Positions 1 through 6,064 of a stretch of 9,020 bases of DNA are shown one piece after another. A program made the position numbers and the translations under genes. Source of the DNA: Candidatus Fermentibacteraceae bacterium. GTDB taxonomy: Bacteria; Fermentibacterota; Fermentibacteria; Fermentibacterales; JCC-6. The stretch covers positions 1 to 9,020 of the forward strand of contig JAGGYZ010000102.1 in assembly GCA_021162285.1 (NCBI GenBank). The letters are read 5' to 3'. Below the pieces are notes generated by a model, which saw only the letters and a list, made by a program, of their open reading frames with translations, made no database searches and was not told where the DNA came from. Each line of letters begins with the position of its first letter. Within the stretch, counting starts at the first letter, position 1.

Positions 1-1766
1 GTAAACAGGAAGATCTGACCAGATACCTTGAACTGGCTTTCAATCAGGCCAGAGAACTGGTTTACATCAAAGACAGTCAGCTGCGTTTTCTTACCTGCAA
101 CTGGGCTTTTTCCGACTTCTTCGGTCTGGATGCACCGGAGAAAGTAGAAGGTTTGAGTTCAGCAGACCTCATGCCTGCACTGACAGCGGAAGAAGACAAC
201 CGGACAGACCTGGAGACAATGCAAAACACAGTGTCTCTTCGCTCAGTTCTTTCTTTTCATGAGGGTGATAACAAGTCTCGTGTTTTCAGTTGTTTGAAAG
301 TCCCTCTGCTTGAACTGGAATCTCCCATCGGCGTTTTCTGTATAATGCGTGACATCACCCACGAAGAAAGCGAGATGGAGAACTACCGGGACAGGGAAGC
401 CGTTAACTCTGCTATTATCCAAAACGCTCCTGTGGGTATTTCAGTTCGCGATTCTGTTGGAAATCTTCTGTCTTACAACAAAGCATGGCAGAGAATCTGG
501 AACAACACCGATGAGCATATCAAGTTCGACATGGACAAGGTTCGTACAACGCTGCAGCTTGATGACACCGACTCGTATCTGGCTAACTACAAAGAGAAAC
601 TCATGAAGGTTTACCTGTCCGGTGGAGAATTCTTCGTACCCGAGGTAAAAACCGACAAAAAGAGAGACGGCCTGGAGGTGTGGGTTTCACAGCATTTTTA
701 CGCGATAATGAATCCGGACAATACAGTGCAGAGAGTGGTTGTACTAACCGTTGACATCACAGACCAGGTCTACAGCCGCAAAGCACTGAAAACTACACAG
801 CAGAACTACAAAAAACTGTCAGAGACAATTCCTGTGGGCGTTTTCCGGAGTGAGGTAAGAGAGAACGGTCTGATTCTTTCCATGAATCCGGCGTTCAGAA
901 GAATGTTTGGAATCTCAGAGGAAGATTCACGCAATGTGAGAATATCCGATCTTCTGGCTAATGCCTCCGACGAGGCAAACATCATCAGACTTCTGCAGCA
1001 GAAAGGCAGAATGGATGACCGCGAGATAATTCTTAAGAGAACCGGCGGATCAACATTCTGGGCTTCATTTACCATGAGCATGCTCACCGAGGCAGCAGTT
1101 TCCATAGCCGAAGGTGTGATCACTGATATCACCGTAAGAATGAACGCTTTCAAACAGCTTCAAAAGACAATTGACGGAGTTGTTCTGGCAATGAGCAGGC
1201 TGGTCGACATGAAAGATCCCTACACCTCCGGTCACCAGAAAAGAGTTGCTGACCTTGCCTGCGCCATAGGCGAAGAGCTGGGTATGAAGTCGGACATGAT
1301 TGACGGGCTCAGGATTGCCGGCATACTGCACGACATCGGTAAAATGGCAGTACCAACTGAAATACTTACCAAACCCGGGGCAATAACCAGAAGCGAAATG
1401 CTTCTGCTGAGAGAGCATCCTGAAGATGGGTACAACATTCTGAAGTCGATTGACTTTCCCTGGCCCGTGGCAGATATCGTTCTGCAGCACCATGAAAGAT
1501 TAGATGGCAGCGGCTATCCGCTGGGGTTGAAAGGTCCGGCTATCAAACTGGAAGCCAAGATACTGGCTGTTGCTGATGTTGTGGAAGCCATGGCGACCAT
1601 GAGACCCTACAGAGCCAGCCTTGGACTTCATGAGGCTCTGCAGAACATAACAGCCGGTTCCGGTATCTATTTTGACAGACAGGTTGTTGAAGCCTGTATG
1701 AGGCTGTTCATGGAAAAAAACTATCAGTTGTCGGAAGAGAATTCTCTTCCTTTCAACAACTCTTGA
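1..1766 (+). CDS. Multi-PAS HD-GYP domain protein, probable c-di-GMP phosphodiesterase (5' end missing)
   Basis: The reading frame is open from base 3 to the TGA at 1764-1766, so the gene starts outside the window and about 587 residues are visible. A TTG at 153 is in frame but is not the start, because PAS-like sequence (ELVYIKDSQLRFLTCNWAF) precedes it. Domain order is: PAS 1 (about 3-360, ending in a PAS-typical 'VFCIMRDIT'), PAS 2 (about 399-768, 'QNAPVGISVRD' to 'VVVLTVDIT'), PAS 3 (about 804-1137, 'IPVGVFRSE' to 'GVITDIT'), then an HD-GYP domain (about 1173-1712). The HD-GYP signature is intact: an upstream His in 'SGHQKRV', HD in 'ILHDIGK' (1329-1334), 'HHERLDGSGYP' with GYP at 1512-1520, and 'ADVVEAM..MRPYR'. 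Members of this family hydrolyse cyclic di-GMP, and the PAS domains would sense a ligand or redox signal. No membrane segment is visible, though one could lie upstream. It converges on the DUF116 gene with 3 nt between stop codons. The domain call is firm; activity and signal are inferred. Confidence 0.93.
   Translation, partial: KQEDLTRYLELAFNQARELVYIKDSQLRFLTCNWAFSDFFGLDAPEKVEGLSSADLMPALTAEEDNRTDLETMQNTVSLRSVLSFHEGDNKSRVFSCLKVPLLELESPIGVFCIMRDITHEESEMENYRDREAVNSAIIQNAPVGISVRDSVGNLLSYNKAWQRIWNNTDEHIKFDMDKVRTTLQLDDTDSYLANYKEKLMKVYLSGGEFFVPEVKTDKKRDGLEVWVSQHFYAIMNPDNTVQRVVVLTVDITDQVYSRKALKTTQQNYKKLSETIPVGVFRSEVRENGLILSMNPAFRRMFGISEEDSRNVRISDLLANASDEANIIRLLQQKGRMDDREIILKRTGGSTFWASFTMSMLTEAAVSIAEGVITDITVRMNAFKQLQKTIDGVVLAMSRLVDMKDPYTSGHQKRVADLACAIGEELGMKSDMIDGLRIAGILHDIGKMAVPTEILTKPGAITRSEMLLLREHPEDGYNILKSIDFPWPVADIVLQHHERLDGSGYPLGLKGPAIKLEAKILAVADVVEAMATMRPYRASLGLHEALQNITAGSGIYFDRQVVEACMRLFMEKNYQLSEENSLPFNNS
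1714..1761 (-). terminator. Probable intrinsic terminator of the leftward operon, inside the HD-GYP coding sequence
   Basis: Read on the minus strand, a hairpin begins 8 nt after the DUF116 stop codon. Outer arms AGTTGT (1756-1761) and ACAACT (1726-1731) are perfect complements. Inner arms GGAAGAG (1744-1750) and CTCTTCC (1733-1739) form a 7-bp stem around an AATT loop, and the whole inner element is an 18-bp perfect palindrome. A 5-nt/1-nt internal loop separates the two stems. After a 5-nt spacer comes a run of seven T (1720 down to 1714). On the plus strand the hairpin is not followed by a T run, so it should act only on leftward transcripts. The 5-nt spacer is longer than ideal and the stem is only moderately GC-rich, so strength is uncertain. 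Confidence 0.6.
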
Positions 1767-1769
1767 ACC

Positions 1770-2450
1770 TTAACCCTGAGTTTCAGCAGCCGGCGGTGAC
1801 ATAAGCTCTTTTATTCTTCTCTCTACTGTGGGGATGTCTACCTGGGTGTCCAGGCAGTCTCCCACCGGCCTTGTGTTCTCTACACCGGCCACTGGAACCG
1901 GGTGAGCATCAAGCATTCCCTGGCCGAGATCTCTGGGGCAGGCCACTGCCACAACCGCTATGGGTCTGGCCTCTTTTACATAGCGCCTTGCCAGGGTTCC
2001 ACCTGTTGCTATGGCTATTTTTACACCTGTTCTGTCTGCCAGGTCAAGAAGCTCGCCAATGGGGCATCTTCCGCATCTGACACAGTTGTACGGGTCGTAT
2101 GTTATTCTGCGCTGGCAGTCGTGCCTCTGAAGACAATGGGGAAGAAGAAGAAGAATTCTTCCAGGCGGAACACCGCCACCAAATTTTTTCAGTGTTTTCT
2201 CTGAGCCAAGGGTAATAACCATTTCTTCAGCGACAAAACCCTCGCCTCCAAACATTCCTGCCATTGGTTTGAGTACATGAAAAGAAATCGCAAGAAAGAT
2301 ATTCTTCCGCGACAAACCAAAAATATTTACCAGAACCATTGATGCAAGAAACCAGATCAGTGAATGGGTGAGCAGAAGCACAATTACGCCTGGAAAAAGA
2401 GAAAACACCGTTAATCCCAGGTGATAGTGAAACACGCAGTTATCCTTCAC
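1770..2450 (-). CDS. DUF116 family membrane protein with a cysteine cluster
   Basis: The protein has 226 residues, a GTG start at 2450 and a TAA stop. The start is supported by an AGGGGAG Shine-Dalgarno-like sequence about 9 nt upstream. The gene overlaps the 3' end of fmt by 11 nt, so it is probably translationally coupled. Residues about 11-47 are hydrophobic, enough for one or two membrane segments. The rest looks cytoplasmic and carries the conserved DUF116 pattern: 'LLLLPHCLQ' (C106), C112, 'NCVRCGRCP' (C123, C126, C129), 'ATGGTLARRYV', 'VAVACPRDL' (C171) and 'RPVGDCLDTQVD' (C199). The C-x2-C-x2-C spacing suggests an iron-sulfur cluster or metal site, which is inference. DUF116 genes are, to my recollection, often found beside fmt, so this neighbourhood is typical. 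The biochemical function is not known to me. It is the last gene of the operon. Confidence 0.85.
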   Translation of the reverse strand: MKDNCVFHYHLGLTVFSLFPGVIVLLLTHSLIWFLASMVLVNIFGLSRKNIFLAISFHVLKPMAGMFGGEGFVAEEMVITLGSEKTLKKFGGGVPPGRILLLLPHCLQRHDCQRRITYDPYNCVRCGRCPIGELLDLADRTGVKIAIATGGTLARRYVKEARPIAVVAVACPRDLGQGMLDAHPVPVAGVENTRPVGDCLDTQVDIPTVERRIKELMSPPAAETQG

Positions 2451-3351
2451 CGAGAACGGCTCCCCTCTGTATTCTGTAACCTCTCACATACTGTTCCGAA
2501 CTCATTACTCGCCTGCCCTGGGGCTGCACTTCTAAAAGCTTGACGGAACCGGTTCCACAGCCGATAGAAAGCGGAGAGGTTTCCAGCACCACTCCCGGGG
2601 AGCCTGAGAGGGTGGAAACTTCTGCATGGTAGATCTTCAAAGTTTTCGAGCGAAACATGGTTCTAGCTCCGGGAACAGGGTTGAACGCAAGAACAGCACG
2701 CACGATTTCCTCAGACGATGATGACCAGGAAATCACTGCCTCCTCAGAGGTAACCTTTTCTGCATAACTTTCCACTCCCGATTGAGGCACCGGCTTGATT
2801 GCTCCTGAAACATAGTCGTTGAGAACCCCGGGAAGAGCTTCTGCTGCAAGATCTGCAAGTTTTACCTCCAGCTCTCCGGCAGTTTCCGCACCATCAATTC
2901 TGTAACGAATTGTGTGGAGAATATCCCCGGTGTCCCATCCTTTATCTGTAACCATAAAACAGACACCGGTTTCTGTGTCACCGTGAAGAACCGTTCTTAT
3001 CACAGGTGCTGCACCTCTGTGTGCTGGAAGAAGGGATGGATGAATGTTTACTACGCCCAGAGGAGCCATGGACAAAAACCATTCGGGAAGCCATCCGCCG
3101 TACGAGGCGCTCACCATGACATCAGGTGACAGCTCTGAAACTGCATCTCTTATCTGTTTCAGTTTCTCAGGCTGAAGCAGGGGGATACCCAGCTGATCTG
3201 CAAGAACTGCAACTGGAGGTCTGTTTATTTTTCTTCCCCGTCCGGACCGTCTGTCCGGACGGGAAACAACCAGCCCGACACTGCTTGAATCATGGAGCAC
3301 TCTGAGTGCAGGCAGCGCAAACGATGATGTGCCCAGAAAGACTACTTTCAA
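2440..3351 (-). CDS. fmt: Methionyl-tRNA formyltransferase
   Basis: This 303-residue protein transfers a formyl group from 10-formyl-tetrahydrofolate to the amino group of Met-tRNAfMet, giving the initiator tRNA. The length is close to the usual 310-315. The N-terminal formyltransferase domain starts with 'VVFLGTSSFALPAL' and contains the basic loop 'RPDRRSGRGRK' (31-41), which in this family contacts the tRNA acceptor arm. The catalytic triad is intact: N102 and H104 in 'NIHPSLLP', and D140 in 'WDTGDIL'. The C-terminal domain (about 200-303) ends with the typical 'VKLLEVQPQGRRVMSSEQYVRG'. The start is TTG at 3351: it gives the family's N-terminus, shares a TTGA overlap with the def stop, and has GGAG (3358-3361) six bases upstream. 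TTG suggests modest initiation, helped by coupling to def. The stop overlaps the next gene by 11 nt. Confidence 0.96.
   Translation of the reverse strand: MKVVFLGTSSFALPALRVLHDSSSVGLVVSRPDRRSGRGRKINRPPVAVLADQLGIPLLQPEKLKQIRDAVSELSPDVMVSASYGGWLPEWFLSMAPLGVVNIHPSLLPAHRGAAPVIRTVLHGDTETGVCFMVTDKGWDTGDILHTIRYRIDGAETAGELEVKLADLAAEALPGVLNDYVSGAIKPVPQSGVESYAEKVTSEEAVISWSSSSEEIVRAVLAFNPVPGARTMFRSKTLKIYHAEVSTLSGSPGVVLETSPLSIGCGTGSVKLLEVQPQGRRVMSSEQYVRGYRIQRGAVLGEG
3237..3263. repeat. Perfect 11-bp inverted repeat inside fmt
   Basis: Arms CCCGTCCGGAC (3237-3247) and GTCCGGACGGG (3253-3263) are exact reverse complements around a 5-nt loop. The structure also contains two copies of the 8-bp palindrome GTCCGGAC spaced 13 bp apart. 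In the fmt message it would form a very GC-rich hairpin over codons about 30-38, encoding the basic loop. Neither strand has a T run after it, so it does not look like a terminator. It may be a by-product of the Arg/Pro/Gly-rich peptide, an mRNA structure that slows ribosomes, or a protein-binding site. Confidence 0.8.
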
Positions 3352-3875
3352 TACACGCTCCGGTCCTCTTTCAACCTCTTTATTTTTCCTCTCAGGAGTT
3401 TCCGCTTTATAGGACTGAGTCTGTCAACAAAAAGAATCCCATCCAGATGATCAACTTCGTGAAGCACCAGCCTGGCTGCCAGTCCGCTCACATCAAGTGT
3501 GAATTTGTTACCAAGTATGTCTCTTGCTTTTACTTTTACCTGCGAATGCCTTGAAAGCACTTCGTAGATCCCTGGAATGCTGAGACAACCCTCTTCTCTC
3601 TTCTCCATTTCACCGTACGGCTGTATCTCGGGATTGATAAACACCACATGCCCGTTGAGTTCCTCAAGATAGTTTGGCACAGCAATAAACAACCTCACTG
3701 ATTCGCCAACCTGCGGCGCTGCAAGACCAAGACCTTCAGCAACTTCAAGGGTATTCTGCATAGCTTTGACCAGAGTGTTGATGTACTGCACATTGTCGGG
3801 AAAGACGAGAGGAACACTCTTCTTCCTTAGAACAGGGTCACCGATAATTCTTACAGAACTCATACGGTTTGTCAT
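3348..3875 (-). CDS. def: Peptide deformylase
   Basis: This 175-residue metalloenzyme removes the formyl group from the N-terminal methionine of nascent chains at the ribosomal tunnel exit. All three family motifs are present: motif I 'GLGLAAPQ' (48-55), motif II 'EGCLS' (95-99, metal ligand C97) and motif III 'HEVDH' (139-143, metal ligands H139 and H143, catalytic E140). The length is normal. The chosen ATG at 3875 overlaps the yajC stop as ATGA and has AAGGAA about 12 nt upstream. A second ATG four codons later (3863) would give 'MSSVRIIGDPVLR', nearer the usual family start, but it has no visible ribosome-binding site. The gene is followed at once by fmt, the classic def-fmt pair that adds and removes the formyl group. 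The C-terminus is rich in Lys and Arg ('KRKLLRGKIKRLK'), consistent with a tail that could touch the ribosome (inference). Confidence 0.96.
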   Translation of the reverse strand: MTNRMSSVRIIGDPVLRKKSVPLVFPDNVQYINTLVKAMQNTLEVAEGLGLAAPQVGESVRLFIAVPNYLEELNGHVVFINPEIQPYGEMEKREEGCLSIPGIYEVLSRHSQVKVKARDILGNKFTLDVSGLAARLVLHEVDHLDGILFVDRLSPIKRKLLRGKIKRLKEDRSVY

Positions 3876-4255
3876 TGAGCAGAGATTTCCTTCACTATTA
3901 CAGTAAGAGCAGATTTATCCACATCAATCTTTACAGAATCTGCAATACGCACTGTAACAACATCACCCTTCAGGTTTGTAATTACACCGTGAATACCGCC
4001 TCCGGTAACAACGCTGTCACCCTTCTGCATTGCTTCACGCATTTCCTTCATCTTCTTACTCTGCTTCTGCTGGGGTCTGATGATCAGGAAGTAGAAGATA
4101 GCAACCATGGCAAGAATGGGTAGGAGCCCCATGATGCCACCAGTGCCCAGACATCCCGCAGGCGATGTTGTTTCACCGGCAGTTTCAGCAGCATCCTGAG
4201 CAAGCGCTGCTGTTGCAAGAACAACCGGTATTGTAACGAAATTTCTGATTCTCAT
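3872..4255 (-). CDS. yajC: Preprotein translocase subunit YajC, with an N-terminal signal-peptide-like extension
   Basis: This 127-residue protein belongs to the YajC family, an accessory of the SecDF-YajC complex at the inner membrane. The family core is clear: a transmembrane helix (about 49-66, 'GLLPILAMVAIFYFLIIRPQQK') followed by the conserved 'IIRPQQKQSKK', then the small cytoplasmic domain with 'GDSVVTGGGIHGVI'. Before the helix lies a second hydrophobic stretch, 'MRIRNFVTIPVVLATAALA', then an acidic/Thr-rich linker; it looks like a cleavable signal peptide ending in ALA. The start is ATG 4255, with AAGGAAAGG five bases upstream. A longer frame to 4339 exists but only reads into ftsX in another phase. 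Two nucleotides separate the gene from the ftsX stop, and its own stop overlaps def as ATGA. secD and secF are not in the window. Confidence 0.9.
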   Translation of the reverse strand: MRIRNFVTIPVVLATAALAQDAAETAGETTSPAGCLGTGGIMGLLPILAMVAIFYFLIIRPQQKQSKKMKEMREAMQKGDSVVTGGGIHGVITNLKGDVVTVRIADSVKIDVDKSALTVIVKEISAQ

Positions 4256-4257
4256 TT

Positions 4258-5118
4258 TTACCTTTCCTTCTCGTATGAACCGGCGAGGGCACCAACAGTT
4301 CCAGTAACCGCGCCGAGTAGTATTACCATTGTCATCCACGAAACGGGCATAAACCGATGAGTAACTGCGCCTGACAGCAATTTAGACAGAATCGCCGCCA
4401 GCAAGAGTCCCCCTGCAGAGCCTGTTACGCCCATAAATATACCCTCTACAAGAAACGGGATTCTTACAAACCACCAGGGAGCCCCCACGGTTTTCATTAC
4501 ATCAACAGTAAGCGATCTGCGCACGACAGACAACCTTACCGTGTAAAACACCACCATGGAAATGCTGGAAACAAGAACAATACCCAGCAGAATAACAAGC
4601 CTTCTTATAGTAGTAACCGTTTTCAGCAGTCCGGGAAGATAGTCCTCTCCATATACTGCCTCGTCCACGCCGGCAATGGCTTGTATCTGTCTGGCCAGCT
4701 CAGAGAGCCTTCCCTGCGTCATGGCCTCATCTTCAAATACGATCTGGAGCGATGCCGGCAGTCTGAAATCATTACCCATAACATCAAGAAGATCTGACCT
4801 CTCTGGAAGCTCCGCCCTGAACAGAGCCTCCGCCTCCTCAGGCGAAACAAAGTAGACAGACTGCACGTCCGGGATACTGCTGATGTTGTCACCGATAACC
4901 CTGCCCTGAGCCTGTGAAAGATCCCTCTGTAAAAACACCTCCATACCAACCGTGTTTTCCTCACGGTTCATCAGCCCCTGAAGATTCCAGGAGATGATCA
5001 GAAAGGTATTAAAAACTATGAACGCCAGTGCAACCATCAGAAGTGTGACAAGACGGGCACCTGGTTTTGAATGAAGGTTCAGTGATATTTCCCGTATTGA
5101 AGACTGAAACAGGCTCAT
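4258..5118 (-). CDS. ftsX: Cell division ABC transporter permease subunit FtsX
   Basis: FtsX is the membrane half of the FtsEX complex, which uses FtsE ATPase cycles to activate peptidoglycan hydrolases at the septum. The 286-residue product has the family layout: cytoplasmic N-terminus, TM1 (about 21-45), a periplasmic domain (about 46-170) that would bind the hydrolase or its activator, then TM2 (172-194), TM3 (221-248) and TM4 (260-280). The cytoplasmic stretch after TM2, 'RLSVVRRSLTVDVMKTVGAPWWFVRIPFLVEG', is the hallmark segment that docks on FtsE. The ATG at 5118 is chosen because it forms an ATGA overlap with the ftsE stop. An in-frame ATG at 5142 would add eight residues but overlap ftsE by 28 nt without a good ribosome-binding site. 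No EnvC- or M23-type hydrolase gene is next to the pair. Confidence 0.93.
   Translation of the reverse strand: MSLFQSSIREISLNLHSKPGARLVTLLMVALAFIVFNTFLIISWNLQGLMNREENTVGMEVFLQRDLSQAQGRVIGDNISSIPDVQSVYFVSPEEAEALFRAELPERSDLLDVMGNDFRLPASLQIVFEDEAMTQGRLSELARQIQAIAGVDEAVYGEDYLPGLLKTVTTIRRLVILLGIVLVSSISMVVFYTVRLSVVRRSLTVDVMKTVGAPWWFVRIPFLVEGIFMGVTGSAGGLLLAAILSKLLSGAVTHRFMPVSWMTMVILLGAVTGTVGALAGSYEKER
4261..4269 (-). promoter_or_regulatory. Ribosome-binding site that fixes the yajC start
   Basis: AAGGAAAGG on the minus strand lies five bases before ATG 4255 and is formed by the last three sense codons of ftsX (Lys-Glu-Arg). It supports the short yajC product and suggests that ribosomes finishing ftsX hand over to yajC. 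Confidence 0.75.
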
Positions 5119-5807
5119 GATTCCTGATCCAGTTCTGTCCATCTGTCTGCTCTGCGGAGAACCCCTCTGTCCAGGAAAAGGAATCTACCTTTTCCTGCAG
5201 GAACCTGTCTGGGATCGTGTGTGGCCATTACCACTGTAGTTCCTCCTCTGTTGATTTCAAGAAGAAGATCAACGACCTCTCTTGAAACATCAGGATCAAG
5301 GTTTCCTGTGGGTTCGTCTGCCAGAAGTATCACAGGGTGGGCAACCATGGCCCTGGCAATGGCCACTCTCTGCTGTTCGCCACCGCTGAGCTCGTGAGGA
5401 AAAGCATTTCTTCTGTGGCTGAGCCCCATTCTGGCAAGCAGAGAGATAACCCTCTTCTGAACGGTCCGGTTGCCTGTTCCTGTAACCTGAAGAGGCAGAG
5501 CGATATTGTCGAATACGGTTCTGCTGTCAAGAAGCCTGAAATCTTGAAAGACAATACCGATCTTGCGCCTCAGCTGGGGAAGTTCCCTCTTGCGTATTCT
5601 GTCTGACCTGAAACCGCTTACTTCCACAGATCCGGAATCCGGACGCTCACCCATCCATATAAGTCTGAGCAGTGTGGTCTTCCCCGCTCCGCTGGGACCT
5701 GAAATAACCAGGAATTCACCCTGTCGGATTTCCATCTCCACATTGTCCAGAGCCGGCCATCTGCCGTAGCTCAACCTGACAGAATTCATGGTTACAAGCA
5801 AGTTCAT
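5115..5807 (-). CDS. ftsE: Cell division ATP-binding protein FtsE
   Basis: FtsE is the cytoplasmic ATPase of FtsEX. The 230-residue length is typical (about 220-230). All ABC motifs are intact: Walker A 'GPSGAGKT' (37-44), Q-loop Q88 in 'IGIVFQDFRLL', signature 'LSGGEQQR' (140-147), Walker B 'ILLADEPTGNLD' (160-171) with catalytic E165, and switch H197 in 'ATHDPR'. 'FQDFRLLDSRTVFDNIALPL' and the immediate partner ftsX separate it from generic LolD-type ATPases. Start ATG 5807 overlaps the S4 gene stop as ATGA. GAGAGGG sits directly against the start, so initiation probably relies on coupling; an in-frame ATG at 5789 is possible but has no better site. The stop overlaps ftsX by 4 nt. Confidence 0.94.
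   Translation of the reverse strand: MNLLVTMNSVRLSYGRWPALDNVEMEIRQGEFLVISGPSGAGKTTLLRLIWMGERPDSGSVEVSGFRSDRIRKRELPQLRRKIGIVFQDFRLLDSRTVFDNIALPLQVTGTGNRTVQKRVISLLARMGLSHRRNAFPHELSGGEQQRVAIARAMVAHPVILLADEPTGNLDPDVSREVVDLLLEINRGGTTVVMATHDPRQVPAGKGRFLFLDRGVLRRADRWTELDQES
5172..5197. repeat. Perfect 10-bp inverted repeat near the 3' end of ftsE
   Basis: Arms CAGGAAAAGG (5172-5181) and CCTTTTCCTG (5188-5197) are exact complements around a 6-nt loop. In the ftsE message the hairpin would lie about 55 nt before the ftsE stop and the coupled ftsX start. No T run follows on either strand, so it is not a terminator. It could be chance, given the alternating Lys/Phe/Leu codons, or it could influence ftsE/ftsX ratio. 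Confidence 0.7.
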
Positions 5808-6064
5808 CCCTCTCTGTTCAGAACACTGTAGAGTGATTTGCGGTCTTTTCTGGACACATTCGTGTTTTCCGGAACAACCAGAACTTTCAAAGTCAGCTCT
5901 GTTCCATCTGGAATTACCAGTTCAATCACTGAACCTGCTTCAACTGATGCCGATGCCTTTGCTCTAACACCGTTCAGTTTAACTGCTCCGGAACCAATGG
6001 CCTTAGAGGCAATTGATCTGGTTTTTAGCAGCCCTGATACCTTCAGAAACAAGTCAATTCTCAT
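5804..6064 (-). CDS. rqcP: RqcP/YabO-like S4 domain RNA-binding protein
   Basis: This is an 86-residue S4-domain protein beginning 'MRIDLFLKVSGLLKTRSIA' and continuing 'GSGAVKLNGVRAKASASVEAGSVIEL', which is the whole S4 fold (about 1-60). A short tail ends 'DRKSLYSVLNREG'. From memory, start, length and tail match Bacillus RqcP (YabO: 'MRLDKFLKVSRLIKRR', ending 'YTILKEEK') better than the longer Hsp15 of proteobacteria. RqcP binds stalled 50S subunits with peptidyl-tRNA and helps RqcH add C-terminal alanine tails. No rqcH is in the window, so that role is inferred; Hsp15-like recycling of 50S particles is the alternative. The ATG at 6064 shares one base with the SurA-like stop (TAATG), and the stop overlaps ftsE as ATGA. 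GGAG lies 11 nt upstream of the start. Confidence 0.8.
   Translation of the reverse strand: MRIDLFLKVSGLLKTRSIASKAIGSGAVKLNGVRAKASASVEAGSVIELVIPDGTELTLKVLVVPENTNVSRKDRKSLYSVLNREG

Noticed and set aside
1065..1493. 142-codon open frame on the minus strand inside the HD-GYP gene
   Set aside because: It is antisense to the conserved HD-GYP domain, and its odd composition fits a shadow.
153..1766. TTG at 153 as the start of the HD-GYP gene
   Set aside because: The frame is open to the left edge and encodes PAS-type sequence before this TTG, so it is an internal Leu codon and the true start is outside the window.
1767..1830. A terminator for the rightward HD-GYP gene
   Set aside because: Only a short GCCGGC palindrome is seen, with no stable stem followed by a T run on the plus strand. 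Where that transcript ends cannot be told.
2141..2161. (GAA)5 run joined to a GAAGAATTCTTC palindrome in the DUF116 gene
   Set aside because: It encodes the conserved Leu-rich 'ILLLLP' stretch before Pro-His-Cys. Slippage is possible, but the frame is intact and there is no sign of phase variation.
3237..3263. The fmt hairpin as an intrinsic terminator
   Set aside because: It is followed by GGGGAAGAAAAA on the minus strand and AAACAACC on the plus strand, so there is no T run on either; it also lies early in an intact gene.
4256..4339. Longer yajC start at 4339
   Set aside because: The extra 28 residues only read ftsX coding DNA in another phase. ATG 4255 has a good ribosome-binding site and starts a basic-hydrophobic segment.
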